Source of the DNA: CAYFLR01 sp964343805
Lineage (GTDB): Bacteria > Bdellovibrionota_B > Oligoflexia > CAYFLR01
Length of the DNA: 64,000 bases
Assembly (NCBI GenBank): GCA_964343805.1
Contig: CAYFLR010000001.1
Coordinates: forward strand, 124,001 to 188,000
Direction: 5' to 3'
Within the stretch, counting starts at the first letter, position 1. Each line of letters starts with the position of its first letter. The position numbers and the translations under genes are program-made. The notes beneath the pieces are model-generated. The model saw nothing but the letters and a program-made list of their open reading frames with translations. It had not been told where the DNA came from and ran no database searches. Shown here piece after piece: positions 57,992 through 64,000 of the stretch.

Positions 57992-58552
57992 ATGTATATT
58001 GTTGATTCCGCCAAGTTTAAAAAACAGATTCAAAAAAAAGGGTACAAATCACTCAAGGATCTGGCTAAAGCCTTTTCCATTCATCGTAATACCCTCAATC
58101 ACTACTTAACTGGAGCGAGTGTTTTTCCGAGTAAACTAAGTAAACTCTTTGACTCTTTAGAAATAGACCCTTGGTCGGTCATTGTGAAAACCGTCGAAGA
58201 GCCCAAGGGGTATGAGGATCAAATAGCCGAAATTGTAGATCGTCTGAGCACTGAGTTTCCCTCCTGGACATTCACACTTTTTGGTTCTCGCAGTCGCCAT
58301 GATTATACGGAGTATTCAGATTGGGATATTGGTATCTTTAATAAAGAGGGCATCGAACACAGCTCTTACATCCGTGCTCGCATTATCTGTAAAGAGTGGG
58401 AGGAAAAGCTTCCTTTTCATATTGATTTGGTGAATTTAGCAAATGCTGATCGTGAATTTCTTTTTACTATAAGAAATGATCTCCAGTTTTTAGCGGGAAA
58501 GCGGTTAGGGTGGAATTATCTAAGGAGTCTGATTGCTCATGGTAACCAATAA
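57992..58552 (+). CDS. HTH-MNT nucleotidyltransferase antitoxin
   Basis: 186 residues. Residues 1-65 form a helix-turn-helix of XRE-like type (SLKDLAKAFSIHRNTLNHYL). Residues about 80-185 are a minimal nucleotidyltransferase with the intact signature GSRSR...SDWDIGIF near 97-113 and a third acidic residue in HIDLVNL. MNT proteins neutralise HEPN RNases, in characterised cases by AMPylating them. The HTH makes it a fusion that can bind its own operator, so the pair looks self-regulated. The downstream HEPN gene overlaps its end. Confidence 0.88.
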   Translation: MYIVDSAKFKKQIQKKGYKSLKDLAKAFSIHRNTLNHYLTGASVFPSKLSKLFDSLEIDPWSVIVKTVEEPKGYEDQIAEIVDRLSTEFPSWTFTLFGSRSRHDYTEYSDWDIGIFNKEGIEHSSYIRARIICKEWEEKLPFHIDLVNLANADREFLFTIRNDLQFLAGKRLGWNYLRSLIAHGNQ

Positions 58553-58901
58553 ATTAAAAAGTGCAATTCAAGAATTAGAAGTGGCGCTGACCTATAAGGA
58601 TAAGGCCTTAGCAGAGAAATTCTTTTTTTCCGGTATTGCTAAATCCTTTGAAGTTTGCTTCGAGTATTGCTGGAAGCAAATGAAGTTTCAGGCCAATAAA
58701 GAGGGGCTTGAAGTCTATTCACCTAGAGATGCTATTAAGTCGGCTGGGCGCTTAAAAATAATCGAGGATGTGGAACTTTGGCTCTCTTTTTTAGAAAATC
58801 GCAATTTAGCAGTTCATGATTATTTAGGTATTGGCGAAAGCGAATATATTGCAGTGATAGAAAAATTTCTTCGAGAGGTGAAGAAATTGAATTTTATCTA
58901 A
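58539..58901 (+). CDS. HEPN-domain protein (nucleotidyltransferase substrate-binding, toxin candidate)
   Basis: About 120 residues from the ATG at 58539; a TTG at 58533, five bases after AAGGAG, is the alternative. The HI0074/HEPN fold is seen in KLKSAIQELEVAL at the start, and the R-x4-H motif RNLAVHD near residue 86 is the RNase motif of HEPN toxins. The gene overlaps the MNT gene by 14 bases. Together they form a type of MNT-HEPN toxin-antitoxin pair. It is convergent with, and overlaps by eight bases, the following lipoprotein gene. Confidence 0.87.
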   Translation: MVTNKLKSAIQELEVALTYKDKALAEKFFFSGIAKSFEVCFEYCWKQMKFQANKEGLEVYSPRDAIKSAGRLKIIEDVELWLSFLENRNLAVHDYLGIGESEYIAVIEKFLREVKKLNFI

Positions 58902-59517
58902 CCAAATCAAAATAGTAAGGGACTAAAGATAAATACTCTTTTTTAAATTCATCACTCCAATTGGCGCTTTTGATCTCATTGGATACATAGTTTTCTATTT
59001 GAGATTGGAGTAATAATAATTTTGATTGGTCTGTCCCCCTTTTTAACTTCTTAAGAGCATAAATTAGAACCAGAGTGCTGGTGGGATTGTTTAACACTGT
59101 TTCCCATTGGTAGCAGTCCTCTATCCTGGGTGCGACCACTTTACCTTCTAGACAGAAGAAGCTAAATTCTTTTGGAATGGTCACTTTTCTTNNNNNNNNN
59201 NNNNNNNNNNNNNNNNNNNNNNNNNNNNNNNNNNNNNNNNNNNNNNNNNNNNNNNNNNNNNNNNNNNNNNNNNNNNNNNNNNNNNNNNNNNNNNNNNNTT
59301 CTTCATTGGTTTCATTGCTGTTTATGATTTGGAGGATCTCTTTTTGTGCTTTCTCCTTATTCGAATAACTTGAGGAGACTTCCAGGTTCATATCAGAATA
59401 AGAGCTTAAAGGATCATCAACTAATGACTTTTCAGCTGATTTTTCTGAAGGTGTGGTTTTGCAAGAAAAAAATATAAGTAAAGAAAAGCTTATTAAATAA
59501 AGTAGTGTATATCTCAT
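58894..59517 (-). CDS. lipoprotein of unknown function (interrupted by a gap)
   Basis: Start chosen at the ATG at 59517, which gives a lipoprotein signal ending FFSC; an ATG at 59532 would lie upstream of the -10 box spacing. The frame is open through the 107-N gap. The visible N-terminal region after the signal is Ser/Glu-rich; the C-terminal region has a pair of Cys residues (FFCLEGK, EDCYQW). No domain is recognised. Confidence 0.62.
   Translation of the reverse strand: MRYTLLYLISFSLLIFFSCKTTPSEKSAEKSLVDDPLSSYSDMNLEVSSSYSNKEKAQKEILQIINSNETNEEXXXXXXXXXXXXXXXXXXXXXXXXXXXXXXXXXXXXRKVTIPKEFSFFCLEGKVVAPRIEDCYQWETVLNNPTSTLVLIYALKKLKRGTDQSKLLLLQSQIENYVSNEIKSANWSDEFKKEYLSLVPYYFDLVR
59192..59298. 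other. assembly gap (107 N) in a lipoprotein gene
   Basis: The frame continues on both sides, but about 36 residues of the product are unknown. Confidence 0.98.
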
Positions 59518-59523
59518 AATAGA

Positions 59524-59552
59524 ATTATACATGGAACGAAAAGGGTTTACAA
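59524..59552 (-). promoter_or_regulatory. sigma-70 promoter of the lipoprotein gene (leaderless)
   Basis: On the minus strand: TTGTAA, 17 bases, TATAAT, then six bases to the ATG at 59517. The geometry is the same as at the HTH-MNT gene. Confidence 0.65.
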
Positions 59553-59568
59553 AAAGACTTTGTAAAGT

Positions 59569-60018
59569 CTAAGAAGAACTTCCTTGCAGCGTTAAAACCA
59601 CTTTCCGACCACTGGCGTTGTTACGATGTTCGCAAAGATAGATACCCTGCCAGGTTCCCATCAGAAGTTGGCTGTTTTTTACCGGAATGACTAGTTCGGA
59701 GCCTAAAGTGGAGGCTTTTAGATGAGCGGGCATATCATCCGAGCCTTCAAATACATGTTCCAAATAAGGGGCATCTTCAGGAAACATTTGGTTGAAATGA
59801 GATTCAAAATCCTTTCTCACAGTAGGATCGGCATTTTCATTGATGGTGAGGCTCGCAGATGTATGGCACATAAAGACATGAAGAAGTCCTACTTTCACCG
59901 GGGGCATCTGATTAAAGATATTGTCGATCTCTTGACTGATAAGGTGAAAGCCTCGTCTCTTGGCTGGGAGACGAATCTCCTCTTGGCAGTAGAGTGATCC
60001 GGTTTGGGTGACAGTCAT
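59569..60018 (-). CDS. YjbQ/UPF0047 family protein
   Basis: 149 residues. HTSASLTINENADP near 52, the GSDDMPAHLKAS segment near 92 and LLMGTWQGIYLCEHR near 117 are the family signature. Members have been linked to thiamine-phosphate synthase activity, but the physiological role is unclear. It lies three bases after the AMMECR1 gene and is co-transcribed. Confidence 0.92.
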   Translation of the reverse strand: MTVTQTGSLYCQEEIRLPAKRRGFHLISQEIDNIFNQMPPVKVGLLHVFMCHTSASLTINENADPTVRKDFESHFNQMFPEDAPYLEHVFEGSDDMPAHLKASTLGSELVIPVKNSQLLMGTWQGIYLCEHRNNASGRKVVLTLQGSSS

Positions 60019-60021
60019 ATT

Positions 60022-60600
60022 CTAATCCTTTTTTTCGTGAATTATTATTGCTTCAAAGACCTCAAATGAGGCACCTTCTCGCCAATCATCAGGGAGAAGA
60101 CCTGCCTTCATGGAGAGGTGGGTGAGGGTGGTGGCTAAATCCCATCCTTGCTCTGGAGCGACTTGAGGAAGAAAGACAGAGGATCTTCCATTTTTACTGA
60201 GAACCATTCCATGTTGACCCACCACAATATCTTCATAGGAGTCCACCTTGGTGGGGGGAGTTAAAATGGAGATTTCAATGTGCAGGTCATCCAGTTCGGG
60301 TAGAGTCACGGATGCAAAGCGAGGGTCGTTTAAGGCGGAATCAATCGCTCGTCCTGCCACTACCGCTATGAGAGGCTCTACCGGCGGAATTTGACCAATA
60401 CAACCTCGCAGTTGACCCTCTTTGGTCAGAGTTACAAAGGCTCCACATTTTTCAGTAAGTACTTTTGAATCCGGTGGGGGAAAATCATCAAAAGTAGGGA
60501 CTTTGCCATGTTCTAAATAATAGGTAATGGAACCTCTAGCGAGTTTGAGTAGATACTGCTCTTCGGTAGCAGTGATCTCAAAATGAGGAGATGAGCTCAT
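60022..60600 (-). CDS. amrA: AMMECR1-domain protein (AmmeMemoRadiSam system protein A)
   Basis: About 193 residues from the ATG at 60600, which has GGAT eight bases upstream; a TTG at 60612 is the alternative. The LRGCIGQIPP motif near 70 and the DPRFASVTLPELDDLHIEIS region are diagnostic of AMMECR1. Such proteins are often paired with a Memo-like protein and a radical-SAM protein, neither of which is visible here. The partner here is YjbQ. Confidence 0.86.
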   Translation of the reverse strand: MSSSPHFEITATEEQYLLKLARGSITYYLEHGKVPTFDDFPPPDSKVLTEKCGAFVTLTKEGQLRGCIGQIPPVEPLIAVVAGRAIDSALNDPRFASVTLPELDDLHIEISILTPPTKVDSYEDIVVGQHGMVLSKNGRSSVFLPQVAPEQGWDLATTLTHLSMKAGLLPDDWREGASFEVFEAIIIHEKKD

Positions 60601-60762
60601 AATAGGATCCAAGAAACAGAGTTTAGTTAATTTTCGAAATTGTTACCCCCTCATTATCATAAAAAATTTAAATTTCCAACCAAGAGTGTGAGGAAATTTT
60701 TGCCTACCCACTAGATAATTGAAGAAAAATTTGCAGCTAGGCATTTTTTTCCTATTTTTTTC

Positions 60763-60788
60763 TAAAGTTCTGAAAGACGAGTCGATAA
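60763..60788 (+). promoter_or_regulatory. sigma-28 (FliA)-like flagellin promoter
   Basis: TAAAGTTC, ten bases, then GTCGATAA. The consensus is TAAAGTTT-N11-GCCGATAA, so it is one base short in the spacer but matches well in both boxes. It lies about 90 bases before the flagellin ATG. Confidence 0.7.
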
Positions 60789-60800
60789 GTAATTTAAGCA

Positions 60801-60824
60801 AGAGCCAATGGCTCTTCGTGTTCT
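60801..60824 (+). promoter_or_regulatory. hairpin in the flagellin 5' UTR
   Basis: AAGAGCC-AAT-GGCTCTT is a perfect seven-base stem with a three-base loop. GGA motifs follow near 60847, 60854 and 60870 before the start codon, which is compatible with CsrA-type or other UTR control. That is inference. Confidence 0.4.
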
Positions 60825-60878
60825 ACATTATGCAATGTAACCTCAGGGAGTGGGGACCATTATTCAAGGAGGAATGTT

Positions 60879-61796
60879 ATGGGACTGCGCATACGTACCA
60901 ATGTATCATCCCTTACATCACAGAGAACTTTAGGTAGTTCTAGATCTAATTTGCAGGCCACATTAGAAAGGTTGAGCTCAGGGCATCGAATTAATAAGGC
61001 GGCTGACGATGCTGCGGGTTTAGCGATCTCGGAAAAGATCCGAGCCGATGTGCGAGGTCTCAATCAAGCTAAGAGAAATGCCAGTGACGGTATCTCTCTG
61101 ATTCAAACGGCAGAAGGGGCTTTGAATGAGATCAGTAACATTGTGATCAGGCTGCGGGAAATTGGTATTCAAGGAGCTTCTGACACCATCGGTAATATGG
61201 AGCGCTCTTTCTTAAATAAAGAGTACATGGCTCTTAAAAATGAGATTGATCGAATCACTCGCACCACCGAATTTAATGGTACCCGGCTGCTTATAGGAGA
61301 CCCAGAGGGGGAGGATGAGGCGATTGTTGCTAGGTCCAACACCTTTCCTTTGGAAGTCCAAGTTGGTAAAGATTATTACGTGAAATCGGATAGCCTTGAT
61401 AACCCCAACCCTACCAATATTTTGCGAATAGATTTAGGAAATATCAATTCCAAAGCGGAGGGCCTCGGTTTAGGCTCTGCTCAAAATAGTGACGGCACCA
61501 ATGTGGCCACCAAATTGGCTTCGCAAAATGCCATTGAGAAGTTGGATGGGGCGCTGAATAAAATATCTTCCTATCGATCCGATTTAGGTTCGGTGCAGAA
61601 CCGTTTATCGGCTACCATTAATAATCTTACGGTGACGTCTGAAAACCTTGCTGCTGCTAACTCTCGAATTAGGGATGTGGATTTCGCAGAAGAGACGGCC
61701 AAACTGACCCAATATCAAATACTGCAACAAGCGGGGACGGCGGTTTTAACTCAAGCCAACCAATCCCCTCAAGTGGTACTTTCACTTCTCGGCTAG
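60879..61796 (+). CDS. fliC: flagellin
   Basis: 305 residues after a strong AAGGAGGA site. The N-terminal D0/D1 part has LERLSSGHRINKAADDAAG in outline and GISLIQTAEGALNEI; the C-terminal part has RIRDVDFAEETAKLT and ends LSLLG. The central region (about 145-220) is short, so no surface-exposed D2/D3 domain is present. It is a minimal flagellin similar in size to those of Bdellovibrio-type bacteria. No other flagellar gene lies in the window. It overlaps the next, convergent gene by four bases. Confidence 0.96.
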   Translation: MGLRIRTNVSSLTSQRTLGSSRSNLQATLERLSSGHRINKAADDAAGLAISEKIRADVRGLNQAKRNASDGISLIQTAEGALNEISNIVIRLREIGIQGASDTIGNMERSFLNKEYMALKNEIDRITRTTEFNGTRLLIGDPEGEDEAIVARSNTFPLEVQVGKDYYVKSDSLDNPNPTNILRIDLGNINSKAEGLGLGSAQNSDGTNVATKLASQNAIEKLDGALNKISSYRSDLGSVQNRLSATINNLTVTSENLAAANSRIRDVDFAEETAKLTQYQILQQAGTAVLTQANQSPQVVLSLLG

Positions 61797-62581
61797 AACT
61801 GACTCGCTTTTCGATCTAATTTTGCCACATAGGATCCATATTTTGGATGGCGTCCATAGATTTTGGTAATCAGATTCTCATCGGTGTTGATCAGGATTTT
61901 ATAGGGCATATTATTGTTGAAATCTTTGGGGCTACCTTCCAATAGATTAATGGAAACTTCCATCAAAGAGCGGCTAAGAGTTCTTTTTAGTCGGAGTTCA
62001 ACCCGTCTAATAGCATCATTATAGGCGATAAAGAAAATATGAGCAGGCTCCTCGTTGGTAAAGGAGAGATGGGGTGTTAAAAGGAGCATGGAGGCAAAAT
62101 CATAGAGCCGGTCATACTCCGGATCAAAGTCGGGGTAATCGGCATAGGGTCCGGTTTTCTCAATGCTACTGGTTTCGCTGGTGAACTCTTCTAACTCCGC
62201 GTTTTTAGCATCATAACGCCTGAAGAAGATATTGCCATCATCTAAGAACTGAGAGTTCATGCATTTATGAGTTTGCAGGACAGCCTTAGGATGTTCACAA
62301 AAACTATTGGTGAGGGGGTAATACTCTTCCAGGTTATTGATGCTTTTGAAATCGAGCTCATTAACTTTAGAGCCAAAGGCGGTTCCCACAGCATAGGCTG
62401 AAATATAAGAAACAGGTTCTCCTTGGTAAAAACCTTCTTTCATTTGGTAGATCATTTTGGCTTTTCCCACCATAAATTTGCGGGCTTTATAGACGTATTT
62501 AATATCAGCAAGTAGGTTAGAGGTGATAAATAGCCCGAGTAAAACACTTAAAATAAGGCGAACAATTCTCATATTAGGCAT
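61793..62581 (-). CDS. exported DUF3108-like protein
   Basis: 262 residues with a signal peptide (ending LLADIKY). The C-terminal NNMPYKILINTDENLITKIY and YGSYVAKL strands resemble the DUF3108 pattern, a beta-rich periplasmic family, but the match is weak. There are two Cys pairs (FCEHP, KCMNS). Function unknown. Confidence 0.55.
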   Translation of the reverse strand: MPNMRIVRLILSVLLGLFITSNLLADIKYVYKARKFMVGKAKMIYQMKEGFYQGEPVSYISAYAVGTAFGSKVNELDFKSINNLEEYYPLTNSFCEHPKAVLQTHKCMNSQFLDDGNIFFRRYDAKNAELEEFTSETSSIEKTGPYADYPDFDPEYDRLYDFASMLLLTPHLSFTNEEPAHIFFIAYNDAIRRVELRLKRTLSRSLMEVSINLLEGSPKDFNNNMPYKILINTDENLITKIYGRHPKYGSYVAKLDRKASQF

Positions 62582-62711
62582 AAAAGCTCCTTTAAAAAGA
62601 CATGGTTTAGGCCCTCATCATAACCTCAATCTTCGTTTTGAGTCCACAGCTTTTTTGTTTTGTTTATAAATATTTGTCCCGTTTTGGATAAAGAATGGAA
62701 TATGTTAACGG

Positions 62712-63992
62712 TTACTTAGGCTTGCGGTTGAAAAGTCGTTCAATGTACCGGGATTGCACTTGCTTGCTGGCCAGGGTTTGTTTGATGGGAGGCAGTTTTA
62801 AAAGCACACCTAGAATAGTGGCCATCACTCGATGATTGAGAAGAGCTTGTTTATCAAAAATAAGATTTTGCAGTTTTCCTCGTTCAATGGCCATTAACAC
62901 ATAGCGATGAGCTGAATTGTAAGGGGTGATGACTCTTTTGGGGCTCGGTATTAACGAGAGGGCCCCTTGATTGCAGTTATTAACGCACACTCCACAACCA
63001 AGGCAGATTTCTTGATTGAGCCTCGCTCGCATCTGTTTTTTATTCTCTGGATTGTGAGCTGAAACCATCGTCATGGCTTCCACCGGGCAAGCTTTGGAAC
63101 ACTTGGTACAGCCATTGCATTTCTCTTTTAAAATTTGCGGCAGAAAGCGAGTGGGGGTGATAGGGATAAGAGCGGAAAAGCGTCTTACCGCTGTTAAGGC
63201 TTCGCAGCAACAACCGCAGCAGTTGCAGATGAAAGCCACATCTTGCTGGGCATTCTCGCCAAATTGAACTAAGTTATAATCATTGGCCATTTGGAGAATG
63301 TCTTTGGCCTCTTTTTTGCCGATTTTTTTGGCATTCCCATGACGGATGAGTGATCTGGCGGTGGCTCCAAATGTCAGGCACACCTCTTGCGGGGTATCAC
63401 AAGCCATATTAAGGTGACTCTTTTTATGGCGGCAATAACAGAGGCCGACACCTATAAACCGGGACTTGTCAACTATTTCACTGGAGCGATCATAACTGAG
63501 AACTTTTAGACTCGCAGAATTTTCGAGGGCTTTTTCATTGGGATAAATTCTTCCTAATTGGGTTTCTCCTCCTCCAATTAACTCCCGCATAAAGTCATCT
63601 TCTTTGCTGAGATACTGATAAAACAGCTCCGATAAGAGTTTCTGATCAATATCTTTTCGCACTCGCATCATGGAGAATTCGAAAAAACCAGCCATGGGGG
63701 GAGGCAGGACATAGAGGGCAATACGGCCTATTTTAATATCTAACAATAATCCTTTGTCTGCCATTTTCTCTAATTTAGCTTCACATTCACTCTCGGAAAG
63801 AGAGGAGAGCTGACTGGCCTGCTTCGCATTGAAAGGCTTGATGGGCATGAGTGAGATAAACTTGGCCTCTTCTTCAGTGAAGAGCACCTGTAGTATTTTA
63901 AATAACATTTTAGTGGGAGGAGCGCCCAAAGGAAATTGGTTGAGGCGCTCGGCTAGGCCAATGTAGGCCTTCTTAGTTGTGAGATGTCCCAT
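62712..63992 (-). CDS. ferredoxin-type 4Fe-4S protein with N-terminal winged-helix domain
   Basis: 426 residues as far as the window shows. Two 4Fe-4S clusters are predicted by CNGCTKCSKACP near 290 and CLGCGVCVNNCN near 331. Additional Cys lie in CYCRHKK near 184 and in the tightly packed CNCCGCCCEA near 252. The N-terminal 100 residues look like a winged helix (QASQLSSLSESECEAKLEKM in outline). No ribosome site is visible before the ATG at 63992, so the true start may be beyond the window. Redox sensing or electron transfer is likely. Confidence 0.72.
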   Translation of the reverse strand: MGHLTTKKAYIGLAERLNQFPLGAPPTKMLFKILQVLFTEEEAKFISLMPIKPFNAKQASQLSSLSESECEAKLEKMADKGLLLDIKIGRIALYVLPPPMAGFFEFSMMRVRKDIDQKLLSELFYQYLSKEDDFMRELIGGGETQLGRIYPNEKALENSASLKVLSYDRSSEIVDKSRFIGVGLCYCRHKKSHLNMACDTPQEVCLTFGATARSLIRHGNAKKIGKKEAKDILQMANDYNLVQFGENAQQDVAFICNCCGCCCEALTAVRRFSALIPITPTRFLPQILKEKCNGCTKCSKACPVEAMTMVSAHNPENKKQMRARLNQEICLGCGVCVNNCNQGALSLIPSPKRVITPYNSAHRYVLMAIERGKLQNLIFDKQALLNHRVMATILGVLLKLPPIKQTLASKQVQSRYIERLFNRKPK

Positions 63993-64000
63993 AGAGGATC

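Overview
The window is a low-GC (roughly 40%), gene-dense bacterial chromosome segment from a draft or metagenome assembly. It contains five runs of N: 21061-21121, 29363-29372, 34685-34784, 41233-41242 and 59192-59298. A diderm, flagellated, predator- or delta-like bacterium fits best. It has a ClpS-ClpA pair, outer-membrane barrel proteins, many lipobox lipoproteins, a MoxR/Bat operon, a short flagellin and a heavy load of two-component and c-di-GMP proteins. Bdellovibrionota/Oligoflexia or a related lineage is my inference, mainly from the flagellin and the lipoprotein style. I saw no rRNA, tRNA or CRISPR array.

Layout. 1-10290 (minus): an operon that looks like part of a Pel exopolysaccharide system (PelD-like, a receiver protein, PelB-like TPR/porin, PelA-like deacetylase), headed by a giant unknown lipoprotein. 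10372-20243: a histidine kinase pair, a GYF_2 membrane protein, clpS-clpA, a lipoprotein phosphatase, and a large hybrid kinase ending in two HPt domains. 20426-29974: surface and envelope genes (tail-fibre/FGE-like lipoprotein, Omp85-type barrel, BNR-propeller lipoprotein, TPR-barrel protein) and an NtrC-family regulator with a changed phosphoacceptor. 29967-36019: a kce/aminotransferase operon, a TPR-diguanylate cyclase, a tandem array of long palindromes, and an alanine-type aminotransferase. 36241-41983: a metzincin lipoprotein abutting an IS element, a PhnD-like binding protein paired with a sensor kinase, and a gap-split GNAT. 42203-53506: a DsbA-family protein with a terminator, then a nine-gene moxR-bat operon ending in a tandem PilZ protein. 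53619-63992: mixed housekeeping genes (SAM hydrolase, SRAP, M55-like, M48), an HTH-MNT/HEPN toxin-antitoxin pair, YjbQ-AMMECR1, flagellin behind a sigma-28-like promoter, a DUF3108-like exported protein and a ferredoxin-type protein.

Theme. Several genes point to c-di-GMP control of attachment versus motility: a Pel-like export apparatus with a PelD-type receptor, a TPR-GGDEF cyclase, a double-PilZ protein co-transcribed with bat genes, and flagellin. Three genes (32141, 57992, 59517) have a TATAAT box ending only 6-8 bases before the ATG, which suggests leaderless mRNAs are used here.

The best candidates for undescribed biology are the palindrome array at 34457-34806, the Pel-like locus with its 1267-residue lipoprotein, the HTH-MNT/HEPN module with its operator promoter, and the tail-fibre/FGE lipoprotein.
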